Counted from the stretch's first letter, positions 41,591-51,048 are shown. The stretch is DNA of 64,000 nucleotides from Martinezella hainanensis (GCF_900094555.1 NZ_FMAC01000008.1:233701-297700); one strand, 5' to 3'. The notes: generated by a model not told the origin, from the sequence alone. Translations and numbers: made by a program.

Positions 41591-41675
41591 CCTTTCTTGC
41601 CCCGGAATCTAGTCAGGTCCGCTTCATTAGTCCAATATATGGAACAGGCGATCTCAATAGCTTTTGGAGATAGCG

Positions 41676-42551
41676 ATGGAGCTACGTCATATCCGCTATT
41701 TTCTGGCGCTTGCGGAAGTGGGGAATTTCACCCGCGCCGCGGCCAATCTCGGCATCGGCCAGCCGCCGCTCAGCCAACAGATCCGGGACCTGGAAAACGA
41801 GGTGGGCGCGCAACTGTTCCACCGCGTCCCGCATGGCGCGGAGCTGACGGCTGCCGGCGAGGCTTTTCTGGCCGAAGCGCGAACGGCAATCGACGCGGCG
41901 GAAAAGGCAAAGCTTGCCGCCCAGCGCGCCAATCGCGGCGAGATCGGACGCCTCTCCCTCGGCTTCACCGCATCCTCCGCCTTCAACACCATCGTCACAT
42001 CAACCATCCGCGAGTTTCGGGGTCACTGGCCGGAGGTGCGGCTATCGCTGACCGAGATGAACACCAATGCGCTGATGGAGCGGCTGATGCGCGGCGAGAT
42101 CGACGCGGCCTTCATTCGCCCAGGCCTCGAAGATCCCAGAGATGTGCGGCTGAAGCGCTTTGCCGACGAGCCGATGCTGATTGCGCTGCCGGCCCATCAT
42201 CCGCTAGCAAGTCAGGAGCGCGTGCCGATCGCAGCGCTCGCGGGCGAGCCCTTCATTCTCTTCCCGCGCATGGTGGGGCTCAGCCTCTATGACGATATTG
42301 TCGCGGCCTGCCGCGAGGCAGGCTTCGACCTCGTGGTGACGCAGGAAGCGCCGCAGATCCCCTCCGTCGTCAATCTCGTCGCCGCCAATCTCGGTGTTTC
42401 CATCGTTCCTGCTTCGATTGCGCAGATCAAGCTCGACGGCGTCGCATATCGTCAGATCGATGGGCCGCCGGTCGTGGCGCGTCTCGGCCTTGCCAGTCTT
42501 AAGGCGCAGAAATCGCCCGTCATCGCCAATCTTATGAGCCTGATTGCTTAG
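41676..42551 (+). CDS. LysR-family regulator, divergent from the MFS exporter
   Basis: 291 residues from ATG 41676 with GGAGA at 41666-41670. The helix-turn-helix reads MELRHIRYFLALAEVGNFTR, then LGIGQPPLSQQIRDLENEVG, as in BenM/CatM-type regulators. The effector domain starts RLSLGFTASSAFNTIV. It probably controls the MFS gene across the 85 bp between them. Confidence 0.92.
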   Translation: MELRHIRYFLALAEVGNFTRAAANLGIGQPPLSQQIRDLENEVGAQLFHRVPHGAELTAAGEAFLAEARTAIDAAEKAKLAAQRANRGEIGRLSLGFTASSAFNTIVTSTIREFRGHWPEVRLSLTEMNTNALMERLMRGEIDAAFIRPGLEDPRDVRLKRFADEPMLIALPAHHPLASQERVPIAALAGEPFILFPRMVGLSLYDDIVAACREAGFDLVVTQEAPQIPSVVNLVAANLGVSIVPASIAQIKLDGVAYRQIDGPPVVARLGLASLKAQKSPVIANLMSLIA

Positions 42552-43457
42552 TTACGCGCCCCGCTCCCAATAGGGCGGATCACCAAAAGCCTTCTTCAGA
42601 TGATCGGCCATCGCGCGGAGCTTGGCCGAGGGATTTCGCCCCTCCGGATGGGCCATGAAAATGAATTCCGGCTCGGGCCGATAGCCGACATCGATTTCGA
42701 CAAGCCGCCCTTGCTTGACCGAGGGGTCAGCGATGAAGGCCGGCAGCAACGCAATGCCGAGCCCGGCGATCGCTGCATCGTGAAGGACATCGCCGTTGTT
42801 GACGCCGAGTGCCAGCTTCGCACGAATGACGACAGCGCCATCCGGCCCCTCGAAACGCCAGTCGGCGACGCCGCGGTTGGTATAAAAAATACCGCGATGA
42901 TCTTCGAGATCGGAGAGCGATGCGGGTTTGCCCTGACGGCTGAGATAATCCGGCGATGCCACGAGAAGACGGCGGCTGCGGGCGAGCTTCCATGCGACAA
43001 GGCGCGAGTCGGCAATCAGGCCGTGGCGAATGATCGCGTCATAGCCATCCGAGGCGGCATCGACCCGGCGGTCGTCGAGATCGAGCGTCAGTTCGATCTG
43101 CGGATGCTCGGCAAGAAACGGATAGAGGGCCGGCCCCAGATGCAGGCGCCCGAAGGTGACGGGCGCGGCAATGCGCAGCGGCCCCATCAATGTGCCGCGC
43201 CGTTCGGCGAGATCGGCGGCGGCCTCGCGAACCTCCTGCGCGATGCGGGTCGCGCGCTGCAGAAAGGCGGTGCCATCCTCCGTCAGGGTCAGCTTACGCG
43301 TGGTACGGTGAAGCAGGGTTGCCCCCAGCGCCTTCTCCATATCCGACAGGCGCTCGCTGACGACGGATTTCGACAGGCGCAGGCGCCGTGCCGCCTCGCT
43401 GATCGAACCGGCCTCTGCTACGGTCACGAATGTTACGATCCCCTCGATTTTCAACAT
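42552..43457 (-). CDS. LysR-family regulator, divergent from the SDR
   Basis: 301 residues. N-terminal HTH: EGIVTFVTVAEAGSISEAAR, then LRLSKSVVSERLSDMEKALG, followed by LLHRTTRKLTLTEDG, typical of the CrgA/AphB-like LysR subgroup that often regulates adjacent oxidoreductases. Its stop directly abuts the convergent LysR gene's stop. It is divergent from the short-chain dehydrogenase at 43577. Confidence 0.92.
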   Translation of the reverse strand: MLKIEGIVTFVTVAEAGSISEAARRLRLSKSVVSERLSDMEKALGATLLHRTTRKLTLTEDGTAFLQRATRIAQEVREAAADLAERRGTLMGPLRIAAPVTFGRLHLGPALYPFLAEHPQIELTLDLDDRRVDAASDGYDAIIRHGLIADSRLVAWKLARSRRLLVASPDYLSRQGKPASLSDLEDHRGIFYTNRGVADWRFEGPDGAVVIRAKLALGVNNGDVLHDAAIAGLGIALLPAFIADPSVKQGRLVEIDVGYRPEPEFIFMAHPEGRNPSAKLRAMADHLKKAFGDPPYWERGA

Positions 43458-43576
43458 CGTTCGGCGATTCCGAATTCGAACTCCATTATTTACAGACTAA
43501 TCCGAACGATCGGAAAAGGCCATCTTCCGTGTATCGGACAAACCGAAAGACACATCCTCACACAGGAGATGGAACA

Positions 43577-44341
43577 ATGAACCGCTTGAATGGAAAAGTC
43601 GCAATCGTCACCGGTGCCAGCTCCGGCATCGGCCGCACCACGGCAAAGCTCTTCGCTGCCGAAGGCGCAAAAGTTGTCGTCGGCGCTCGCCGCGCCGCAG
43701 AGCTGGAAAGCCTTGCCGCCGAGATCAAGGCTGTCGGCGGTGAAGCCGCCGTACTGGCCGGCGATGTGCGCTCGGAAGACTACCACAAGGCGCTGGTCGC
43801 CCTTGCGGTCGAGCGCTATGGCAAGCTCGATATTGCCTTCAACAATGCCGGTACGCTCGGCGAGGCCGGTCCGAGCACCGAGGTTTCCGAGGCAGGCTTT
43901 GCCGATGCGCTGGCAATCAACCTCACCGCGTCGTTTCTCGCCGCCAAGCACCAGATTGGTGAAATGGTCAAGCATGGCGGTGGTTCCGTGATCTTCACGT
44001 CGACCTTCGTCGGCCATACGGTCAGCTTCCCCGGCGTTGCCGCCTATGCCGCCAGCAAGTCCGGCCTGATCGGGCTAACCCAGACGCTCGCCGCCGAATT
44101 TGGCCCGCAGAATGTGCGCGTCAATGCCATCCTGCCGGGCGCGGTCGATACCGATATGTACCGTGAAATGAACGATACGGCCGACAAGCAGGCCTTCATA
44201 ACCAATCTGCATGCGCTGAAGCGCGTTGCCGGCCCTGAAGAGATTGCACGCTCGGTCCTCTACCTCGCCTCCGATGACGCAAGCTTCGTCAGCGGTACGG
44301 CTTCGCTTGTCGACGGCGGCCTCTCGATTACGCGGACCTGA
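43577..44341 (+). CDS. Short-chain dehydrogenase/reductase
   Basis: 254 residues from ATG 43577 with AGGAGAT upstream. Cofactor motif TGASSGIG, structural NNAG and the catalytic set with YAASKSG are intact, and the C-terminus DDASFVSGTASLVDGGLS is typical of FabG-like classical SDRs. An Arg-rich VVVGARRAAEL after beta-2 suggests NADP preference. The substrate is unknown; it is probably controlled by the divergent LysR. Confidence 0.92.
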   Translation: MNRLNGKVAIVTGASSGIGRTTAKLFAAEGAKVVVGARRAAELESLAAEIKAVGGEAAVLAGDVRSEDYHKALVALAVERYGKLDIAFNNAGTLGEAGPSTEVSEAGFADALAINLTASFLAAKHQIGEMVKHGGGSVIFTSTFVGHTVSFPGVAAYAASKSGLIGLTQTLAAEFGPQNVRVNAILPGAVDTDMYREMNDTADKQAFITNLHALKRVAGPEEIARSVLYLASDDASFVSGTASLVDGGLSITRT

Positions 44342-44493
44342 CCGCGCGTTTTGCCGACGCAATTATCGCGCCGGCAACGTCGGAATACGGACATGATCCA
44401 GCAAGCAGGAAATGGGTGCGGGATAATGTCGTCGGAATGCTTTGAATGGATGAGAAAGGGCCGCAGATCTTACTTCCCCTTCGGCCCTTCCAC

Positions 44494-44949
44494 TCAGAAC
44501 ATCGTATTGTTGTTCTTCGACGTCTCGGGGATCGGCTGGACAGAATCCCAATGCTCCTGAATCTTGTTGTCTTCGACGCGGAATATATCGACGATGGCGC
44601 TGCCGCGATCGCCCGGCTGGCGAATGGCGTGGACGCGCAGGATCACATAATCGCCGTCGACCATCACACGCTTGATCTCGCTCTTCGACTGCGGATAGTT
44701 CTTCTTCAGGTATTCGAGGAAGCCGCGCAGTCCTTCGGGACCATCGGCGGCCATCGGATTGTGCTGGATGTACTTGCCGAGATATTTGGAGGCCGCGTCG
44801 AAATCCTTGTCGTTCAGCGCCTTCTGATAGAAATCCAGAACGATCTCCTTGTTCTTCTGCTCTTGCGGCGAATAGGCACGCTCGGCAAAGGCCGGCATGG
44901 CAGCGGCCAGGATTGGCAGGGCGATCATCGCGACTTTCATCAGTTTCAA
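44494..44949 (-). CDS. Secreted SnoaL-like (NTF2-fold) protein
   Basis: 151 residues from a TTG at 44949 placed 7 bp after AAGGAG; an ATG at 44940 is an alternative. An N-terminal signal peptide (KVAMIALPILAAAMPAFA) is followed by a SnoaL/NTF2 domain: NKEIVLDFYQKALNDKDFDA, YIQHNPMAADGPEGL and DGDYVILRVHAIRQPG. Members of this family are predicted polyketide-cyclase-like or ligand-binding periplasmic proteins. No partner gene is evident. Confidence 0.85.
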   Translation of the reverse strand: MKLMKVAMIALPILAAAMPAFAERAYSPQEQKNKEIVLDFYQKALNDKDFDAASKYLGKYIQHNPMAADGPEGLRGFLEYLKKNYPQSKSEIKRVMVDGDYVILRVHAIRQPGDRGSAIVDIFRVEDNKIQEHWDSVQPIPETSKNNNTMF

Positions 44950-45154
44950 GGCGTTGCTCCTTTGGTCGTTAACGTGTTCACCTTTGTCGAGACCAAGGGT
45001 ACGCGCAAATGACAAGGGCGTGAGGGCGATGTGATCGTCTGCCGGAAATGGCAAGAAAGGACAGCTCACAACCGCAATGAGAGAATGCCGCGATTGCCTA
45101 TGACACGCCAAAGGCTTAGGCTTGCGAGCAAAAGAACAGGCGACGGGTTCAGGC

Positions 45155-46366
45155 ATGGTTCTCGCAGGAAAGCGCATCCTTCTCATCATCTCCGGCGGGA
45201 TCGCGGCCTATAAGAGCCTCGATCTCATCCGCCGGCTGCGCGAACGCGGCGCGAGTGTGCGGCCCGTCATGACATCGGGCGCGCAGGAGTTCATCACGCC
45301 GCTTGCCGTGGGAGCTCTCGCTGCCGACCATGTCTTTACCGATCTGTTTTCGCGCCAGGATGAGCAGGATGTCGGCCATATCAGGCTGGCGCGCGACTGC
45401 GATCTCGTGCTGATCGCGCCGGCGACGGCCAACCTGCTCGCCAAGATGGCCAACGGGCTGGCAGACGATCTTGCCTCGACCATATTGCTTGCCACCGACC
45501 GGCCCGTTCTTGCCGCCCCCGCCATGAACCCGAAGATGTGGGCGCATCCGGCGACGAAGCGCAATGTCGAGACGCTGCGTGGCGACGGTATCGCCTTCGT
45601 CGGTCCGATGACGGGCGAGATGGCCGAAAGCGGCGAGAGCGGCGCAGGCCGGATGGCCGAACCGCTCGATATCGTCGCAGCCGTCGAACGTCGGCTGGAT
45701 GACGGTGCCAAGCCGCTTGCCGGCAAGAAGGTGATCGTCACCTCGGGGCCGACGCATGAGCCGATCGACCCTGTGCGCTATATCGCCAACCGTTCGTCTG
45801 GACGGCAGGGCCATGCGATTGCGGCAGCGCTTGCCGCCCTTGGCGCCGATGTTACCCTCGTCTCCGGCCCGGTCACCATACCCGATCCGGTTGGCCTCAA
45901 GGTCGTGCATGTCGAGCGGGCGGACGAGATGCGCGACGCAGTACTTGCGGCCCTTCCCGCCGATATCGCCGTGATGGTGGCGGCGGTCGCGGACTGGCGC
46001 GTCGCCTCGGCATCCGACCAGAAGATCAAGAAGCATCCGGGCGAGTCGATCCCGACGCTGGCCCTGACGGAAAACCCCGACATTCTGAAGACGGTCGGCC
46101 ACCACACGCAGCGGCCGAAACTCGTCGTCGGCTTTGCCGCCGAGACGCAGGATGTCGAGAGCAATGCCCGCACGAAGCTGGAGCGCAAGGGTGCCGACTT
46201 CATCGTCGCCAACGACGTCTCACCCGCGACCGGCATCATGGGCGGCACACACAACCGCGTGAAGATCATCAGCCACCATGGCGTCGAACAGTGGCCCGAT
46301 CTCGATAAGGATGAGGTGGCCGTACGGCTCGCGGCACTGATCGCAGCTCAGTTTACGCAGGAATAG
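45155..46366 (+). CDS. coaBC: Bifunctional phosphopantothenoylcysteine decarboxylase/synthetase
   Basis: 403 residues from ATG 45155. The CoaC flavoprotein half (about 1-180) begins LAGKRILLIISGGIAAYKSL and holds the APAMNPKMW substrate loop. The CoaB half (about 190-403) starts KPLAGKKVIVTSGPTHEPID and has NRSSGRQGHAIA and AAVADWR. The enzyme makes 4'-phosphopantetheine for CoA. In rhizobia coaBC usually stands next to ubiB and dut; here each neighbour is separated by about 16 kb of other genes. Confidence 0.95.
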   Translation: MVLAGKRILLIISGGIAAYKSLDLIRRLRERGASVRPVMTSGAQEFITPLAVGALAADHVFTDLFSRQDEQDVGHIRLARDCDLVLIAPATANLLAKMANGLADDLASTILLATDRPVLAAPAMNPKMWAHPATKRNVETLRGDGIAFVGPMTGEMAESGESGAGRMAEPLDIVAAVERRLDDGAKPLAGKKVIVTSGPTHEPIDPVRYIANRSSGRQGHAIAAALAALGADVTLVSGPVTIPDPVGLKVVHVERADEMRDAVLAALPADIAVMVAAVADWRVASASDQKIKKHPGESIPTLALTENPDILKTVGHHTQRPKLVVGFAAETQDVESNARTKLERKGADFIVANDVSPATGIMGGTHNRVKIISHHGVEQWPDLDKDEVAVRLAALIAAQFTQE

Positions 46367-47168
46367 CGGCTATCGGCTGGCGCTCTGCGGCTGCTCGCTC
46401 TTCCGGCTGGAAGGGCGTGACGTGGACGCCGGCATCATCGATCATGACGGCGCTGCCATCGGGGATCTCGCGCCAGGCGTCGACATCGTCGTTCAAGGGC
46501 TCGGAAACCAGACAATTGCCTGTGCCGACGGGCGAGGCATAGAGCGTCGGCGCCTTGCGGTCGGTCGCATAGCGGATGGCATAGAGCGACTTGCCGTCGG
46601 AGAATGCTGCCGTGAAGCGCACCAGCACCGAGCCAGTCAGATGCAGCGACAGCCCCTCGACAAAGCCGATGGCTTTTGCCATCGCGGCGATCGGATTGGT
46701 GGTCATGCCGAACTGTATCGCAAGCAGGAAGAGCAGTTCGGAATCGGTGGTGCCGCTGCGGGCATGGAACAACCGGTCGTCGAGCATGGCTTCCATCGGC
46801 CGGCGCAGGCGGTCGAAATTGGAAATCTGGCCATTGTGCTGGAACGACCAGTTCTCGAAGACGAAGGGATGGCAATTGTCGCGCCGCGTGCCGCCGCCGG
46901 TGGCGGCGCGGACGTGGGCGAGGAAGAGCGGCGAACGGATCTGCCGCGCCAGGCTCTTCAGATTGCAATCGGACCAGGCCGGCAGGATATCGCGATAGCG
47001 GCCGGGCTCCGGCCGATCGCCATACCAGGCGATGCCGAAACCATCACCGTTGGTCGCCGTCTTGGCGCGGGTGGCGCAATGGGATTGTTCGATCAGGGAA
47101 TGGGCAGGCGAAGACACCAGCTCCTCCAGATAGAGGGGGTCTCCACGATAGGCTGCCCAGCGACACAT
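46353..47168 (-). CDS. Class II glutamine amidotransferase domain protein (YafJ-like)
   Basis: 271 residues from ATG 47168, chosen because the next residue is Cys2 (MCRWAAYRGDP), the N-terminal nucleophile of class II amidotransferases; GGAGAG precedes it. Other motifs are NGDGFGIAWYG, FLAHVRAATGGG, NCHPFVFENW and HNGQISNF, then SGTTDSELLFLLA. The family (Gatase_4) includes YafJ and EgtC. With no egtB or egtD in the window, an ergothioneine-synthesis role is not supported. It overlaps the 3' end of coaBC by 14 bp. Confidence 0.88.
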   Translation of the reverse strand: MCRWAAYRGDPLYLEELVSSPAHSLIEQSHCATRAKTATNGDGFGIAWYGDRPEPGRYRDILPAWSDCNLKSLARQIRSPLFLAHVRAATGGGTRRDNCHPFVFENWSFQHNGQISNFDRLRRPMEAMLDDRLFHARSGTTDSELLFLLAIQFGMTTNPIAAMAKAIGFVEGLSLHLTGSVLVRFTAAFSDGKSLYAIRYATDRKAPTLYASPVGTGNCLVSEPLNDDVDAWREIPDGSAVMIDDAGVHVTPFQPEERAAAERQPIAAIPA

Positions 47169-47500
47169 GCGTCTTCTCTCCGATTCCCGCTGTCTTCCTG
47201 TCCCGCGGGAGAATGGCAAATCTTGGACGATTGTTTATGCAGAATGGGTAATAAAGTCTTAATTTTCCATGCCGCGATCTGCAACATGACAGATATTTGA
47301 CGCTTCGTCCGATCACATTTCGCATCGCAACATTTTCTTCGTGAAGCCCGATGCCACAGGGCTTTGACCGGAGATTTGGCAGCGGAAGAGATTTCGATGC
47401 GACAAGAAGTGTGAAGCGCCAATGGATCGCCCCCCTTGCATCGGCCCGAATTTGAGCTACCTTTGGCTTGTCTGAAACGTAACGAAAGGAAGGTGATCCA

Positions 47501-47575
47501 ATGTCTAGTGGGATTTCGGTCTTGGTATCTGGCATGGAAATGGTTGTGAACGTTGCGAGGCAGCCCTCGCTCTGA
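47501..47575 (+). CDS. Possible 24-residue small protein or leader peptide
   Basis: ATG at 47501 opens a 24-codon frame (MSSGISVLVSGMEMVVNVAR then QPSL) ending TGA at 47575. The sequence before it, AAAGGAAGGTGATCC, is almost a full complement of the 16S rRNA 3' end, far stronger than at most genes here. Small hairpins and a terminator follow within 80 bp. I do not recognise the peptide. It may be a real small protein, a regulatory leader peptide, or part of a small RNA. Confidence 0.5.
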   Translation: MSSGISVLVSGMEMVVNVARQPSL

Positions 47576-47632
47576 CCAACACCTTCCCGAAGCGTTCGCC
47601 GCTTCAGGCCAGTTACGGGCCAAAGCTCATGG

Positions 47633-47657
47633 GGGGTCGCTTAAGGCGGCCCCTTTT
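47633..47657 (+). terminator. Rho-independent terminator after the small ORF
   Basis: GGGGTCGC (47633-47640) pairs with GCGGCCCC (47646-47653), with one T-G wobble and a TTAAG loop, followed by TTTT. It ends 100 bp before otsB, so otsB is likely transcribed from its own promoter or by read-through. Confidence 0.7.
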
Positions 47658-47757
47658 GCATTCATGGGTGCCGTTATCCAGGCGATTGCCGCCGACCTCG
47701 GCAAGCAATTTCGTTTTTTTCCTTGCCGAATGGGAAGAGCGCCTTAGCTAAGGCAGC

Positions 47758-48552
47758 ATGTCTTCTAAGGAACAGCCCGAACAGGGTGAAGCCAAGCCGA
47801 GGCCGCTGAACGAGCCGGCCCTTACCGCACTCTCATTGTATCCGAAGGACTGGGCCTTGTTCCTCGACATCGACGGAACCCTGCTCGATCTTGCCGAAAG
47901 ACCGGAAGCGATCGTTGTTCCGGACTATTTGCCTGGCACGCTGCATGCGCTCTCCCGCCAGCTCGGCGGCGCGCTGGCCCTGGTCACGGGACGCGCTATC
48001 GAATTCGTCGATCCCCTTTTTGCGCCCTTCCGCTTTCCCGTCGCCGGCCTGCATGGCGCGGAGCGGCGCGATGCGGGCGGGCGACTGCGGCGGGCGCATA
48101 TTCCACCCGCCTTCCAGGCGATGAAGCAGATCATTGCATACGAGGCTCAGGCCTGGCCTGGCGCCATCGTCGAGGACAAGGGGGCTGCGGTCGCGGTTCA
48201 CTTCCGGCATGCGCCGGCAAGCGAGGTCGAGATCGGTGAAGCCATGCAACGCCATCTGGAGGAAGCCGGCCCCGACTGGACCCTTCAGCGCGGCAAGATG
48301 GTGATCGAAATCTGCCCGGCGCACGCCAGCAAGGGACATGCCGTCGAGGCGTTTCTTGTCGAAGCCCCCTTCGAGGGACGCCGTCCGGTCGCGATCGGTG
48401 ACGACGTGACCGACGAGACGATGTTTGCCGCTGCCAACCGTATCGGCGGCCAATCCGTGCGCATCGGCGATACCAACGGAAAAACGCTAGCGCGTGCATC
48501 CATTGCCTCGCCTGCGCGTTTAAGAGACGTGCTGGCAACGCTCGTCAAATAA
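47758..48552 (+). CDS. otsB: Trehalose-6-phosphate phosphatase
   Basis: 264 residues. HAD-superfamily motifs: ALFLDIDGTLLD (nucleophile Asp and acid Asp), LALVTGRAIEFVD (motif II), Lys in AHASKGHAVE and IGDDVTDETMF (motif IV acidic residues). The enzyme dephosphorylates trehalose-6-phosphate to trehalose, a compatible solute for osmotic and desiccation stress. otsA follows after 110 bp that contain a RIME-like repeat. Confidence 0.94.
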   Translation: MSSKEQPEQGEAKPRPLNEPALTALSLYPKDWALFLDIDGTLLDLAERPEAIVVPDYLPGTLHALSRQLGGALALVTGRAIEFVDPLFAPFRFPVAGLHGAERRDAGGRLRRAHIPPAFQAMKQIIAYEAQAWPGAIVEDKGAAVAVHFRHAPASEVEIGEAMQRHLEEAGPDWTLQRGKMVIEICPAHASKGHAVEAFLVEAPFEGRRPVAIGDDVTDETMFAAANRIGGQSVRIGDTNGKTLARASIASPARLRDVLATLVK

Positions 48553-48593
48553 TCCATCGATCCGTACGGCGCCCTCCAGCTTCTGATTTTTTC

Positions 48594-48636
48594 GCAATTC
48601 CGAACGGAAGCCGCTGCGCACTTTTCCCGGAATTGC
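48594..48636. repeat. RIME-like dispersed repeat, copy D
   Basis: GCAATTCC (48594-48601) and GGAATTGC (48629-48636) are perfect inverted arms around GAAGCCGCTGCGCACTTTTC. The copy lies between otsB and otsA. Confidence 0.7.
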
Positions 48637-48662
48637 TTCAGCTTTCTCGAAAGGAAGTTACG

Positions 48663-50039
48663 TTGAGTCGTCTCATCATCGTTTCCAACCGCGTTTCCGT
48701 GCCCGACCACAAGGGCGCGGCAGCCGCCGGCGGCCTTGCCGTGGCGCTGCAGGCGGCGCTTGCCGAGCGCGGCGGCATCTGGATGGGCTGGTCCGGCAAA
48801 TCGAGCGGCGAGGTCGAGCCTGAGCCGCTGCAGATGACGCAGGACGGCAACATTACCTATGCCCTCACCGATCTGACCCAGACCGATGTCGAGGAATATT
48901 ATCAGGGCTTTGCCAACCGCGTGCTCTGGCCCATCTGCCATTACCGGCTCGACCTTGCCGAATATGCCCGCAAGGAAATGACGGGCTATTTCCGCGTCAA
49001 CCGCTTCTTCGCCCATCGGCTGGCACCCTTGATCGAGCCCGACGACATCATCTGGGTTCACGATTATCACCTCATCCCGCTGGCCGCCGAGCTGCGACAG
49101 ATGGGGTTGAAGAACCGCATCGGTTTCTTCCTACACATTCCCTGGCCGCCGGCCGATGTCGTGCTCGCCATGCCGGTGCATGAGGAGATCATGCGCGGTC
49201 TTTCCTCCTACGACCTGCTCGGGTTCCAGACGGACCATGATCTCGAGAACTTCGCGGGCTGCCTGAAGCGCGAGGGCATGGGCATCGAGAAAAGCCCCGG
49301 CCATTTCAGCGCCCATGGCCATGATTTTCGCGGCGGCGCCTATTCGATCGGCATCGAGACGGCGGGCTTTGCCGCCTTCGCCCGCAAGGCCGCATCGCAC
49401 AGCATGGTGCAGAAGGTGCGCCAAAGCATTGAAGGCCGCGACCTCATCCTCGGCGTCGACCGGCTCGACTACTCGAAGGGCATCACCCAGCGCATCGACG
49501 CCTTCGAACGCTTCATCACAAACAACCCCGCTCACCAACGCAGCATCACCTATCTGCAGATCACGCCGAAATCCCGCTCGGAAGTCCCCGAATACGAGGC
49601 GATGCAAAATGCGGTCGCCGAGCAGGCCGGCCGGGTCAACGGTGCGATCGGTACGGTTGACTGGGTTCCCATCCGCTATATCAATCGCTCGATCAGCCGC
49701 CCGATCCTGGCGGGTCTCTACAGGCTCGCGAAGGTCGGGCTGGTGACGCCCCTGCGCGACGGTATGAACCTGGTCGCCAAGGAATATGTTGCCGCGCAGG
49801 ACCCGGACAATCCCGGCGTGCTGGTACTCTCGCGCTTTGCCGGCGCCGCGCGAAAGCTGAAGGGTGCCCTTTTGGTCAACCCCTATGATGTCGACGGCAC
49901 CGCCAATGCGCTGGCGCGCGCCATCAACATGCCGCTGCAGGAGCGTCAGGAGCGCTGGCGCGGCATGATGGACTATCTGCTTGAGAATGACGTATCGCAT
50001 TGGTGCGAGACGTTTCTTAACGATCTCACGTCGGAATAG
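48663..50039 (+). CDS. otsA: Trehalose-6-phosphate synthase
   Basis: 458 residues from a TTG at 48663, with AAAGGAAG upstream; the protein begins MSRLIIVSNRVSVPD as expected. GT20 features: WGSGKSS-type loop seen as WMGWSGKSSGE, VHDYHLIPLA, GFFLHIPWPP, and the donor-binding VDRLDYSKGI with DGMNLVAKEYVAAQ near the end. It couples UDP-glucose with glucose-6-phosphate. With otsB it makes a complete trehalose pathway. Confidence 0.95.
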   Translation: MSRLIIVSNRVSVPDHKGAAAAGGLAVALQAALAERGGIWMGWSGKSSGEVEPEPLQMTQDGNITYALTDLTQTDVEEYYQGFANRVLWPICHYRLDLAEYARKEMTGYFRVNRFFAHRLAPLIEPDDIIWVHDYHLIPLAAELRQMGLKNRIGFFLHIPWPPADVVLAMPVHEEIMRGLSSYDLLGFQTDHDLENFAGCLKREGMGIEKSPGHFSAHGHDFRGGAYSIGIETAGFAAFARKAASHSMVQKVRQSIEGRDLILGVDRLDYSKGITQRIDAFERFITNNPAHQRSITYLQITPKSRSEVPEYEAMQNAVAEQAGRVNGAIGTVDWVPIRYINRSISRPILAGLYRLAKVGLVTPLRDGMNLVAKEYVAAQDPDNPGVLVLSRFAGAARKLKGALLVNPYDVDGTANALARAINMPLQERQERWRGMMDYLLENDVSHWCETFLNDLTSE

Positions 50040-50040
50040 C

Positions 50041-50949
50041 TCACCTTTGCCCCGCGGCGGCCTCGGAAAGCAGCCACTGCGCCAGCCGCTCGGCGTGCGG
50101 GTTCGGCGCCGATGGCGGCAGCAGCCAATAGCCGCGCTCCGGCGCTTCCAGCATCGGGCCGGCCGTCACCAGCGTCCGAGCGGCAAGCAGCGAATCGACG
50201 AGACCCATCCAGCCGATCGCAACACCCTGCTCGCTGAGGGCTGCCTGCACGACCAGCGAATAGGTGTTGAAACGCAGATCGCCTCGGCCGGCATAGGCAT
50301 CTCGGCCAATGCCGTATGCGGAAAGATAACTCTCCCAGTCGAACCAGGGCGATGGCATCTCCGAATCGAGATGGATGAGCGTCGTACCGGCGAGCTGCGA
50401 GGGATCGGCGAACGGGCCGTGACGTTCGGCAAAACCTCTGGTGCAGATCGGCACCACCTTCTCGGGCAGAAGCAAGGTGGCGGATTGGCCGAACTCGATG
50501 CGCGTGCCGAAGAAGACGGCGATATCGCCGCTCTCAGGCGCACCGCGATCCAATCGCTGCGTGGCGACGATCTGAATATCCACCTCTCGATGGACAAGCC
50601 GGAATGCGTGCATGCGCGGGATCAGCCAGAGAGCGGAAAAGGCGTAGTCGGTGCGCAGGCGAACGGACGGCCGCTCCGCCTCGACGCGGAAGCTGCGCAC
50701 CAGATTGTCCACGCCGCCAACCGCCTTTTCGACGATCTCGAACAGGCGCTGCCCCTCCGGCGAAAGCTCGACGCCGCGATGCTGGCGGTGAAAGAGGGCG
50801 ACGCCCATCTGCTCCTCAATGCGGCGGATTTGATAGCTGACGGCCGGTTGCGTCAACCCAAGCGCAGTGGCGGCGGCGGAGAGACTGCCAGAGCGGCCGA
50901 CCTCCAGGAATATCCGCAGCCAGCCAAGATCGACCAAACGTTCAGCCAT
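50041..50949 (-). CDS. LysR-family choline-sulfate utilisation regulator
   Basis: 302 residues. HTH segment: VDLGWLRIFLEVGRSGSLSA, then LGLTQPAVSYQIRRIEEQMG. The effector domain resembles the GcvA type. It is divergent from the choline-binding protein gene and close to choline-sulfatase, the arrangement in which a dedicated choline-sulfate LysR regulator is known as a family. It probably responds to choline-O-sulfate or choline and acts in the ~100 bp between the divergent starts. Confidence 0.85.
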   Translation of the reverse strand: MAERLVDLGWLRIFLEVGRSGSLSAAATALGLTQPAVSYQIRRIEEQMGVALFHRQHRGVELSPEGQRLFEIVEKAVGGVDNLVRSFRVEAERPSVRLRTDYAFSALWLIPRMHAFRLVHREVDIQIVATQRLDRGAPESGDIAVFFGTRIEFGQSATLLLPEKVVPICTRGFAERHGPFADPSQLAGTTLIHLDSEMPSPWFDWESYLSAYGIGRDAYAGRGDLRFNTYSLVVQAALSEQGVAIGWMGLVDSLLAARTLVTAGPMLEAPERGYWLLPPSAPNPHAERLAQWLLSEAAAGQR

Positions 50950-51048
50950 AAAATTTCCTTTTGGCAGCTATCGAAAAATGTCCGCTTCACAGGGTGAACT
51001 CTAGTGATGTTCAATAAAATAATCCAATAACAAGAGGGAACCATCGTC

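Larger units (their letters stand above)
47501..47657 (+). ncRNA. Candidate structured small RNA upstream of otsB
   Basis: In order, the transcript could form GCGAGG-CAGC-CCTCGC (47555-47570), GAAGCG-TTCGC-CGCTTC (47589-47605), a GGCC/GGCC hairpin near 47608-47621, and an intrinsic terminator at 47633-47657. The 5' end is unknown; a promoter may lie near 47450-47480. The dense secondary structure within 160 bp, ending in a terminator, suggests a discrete short transcript. Confidence 0.45.

Noticed and set aside
46353..47168. EgtC-like step of ergothioneine biosynthesis linked to the catabolic operon
   Set aside because: The protein is a general YafJ/Gatase_4 enzyme, no egtB or egtD is present, and it lies about 10 kb from the operon.
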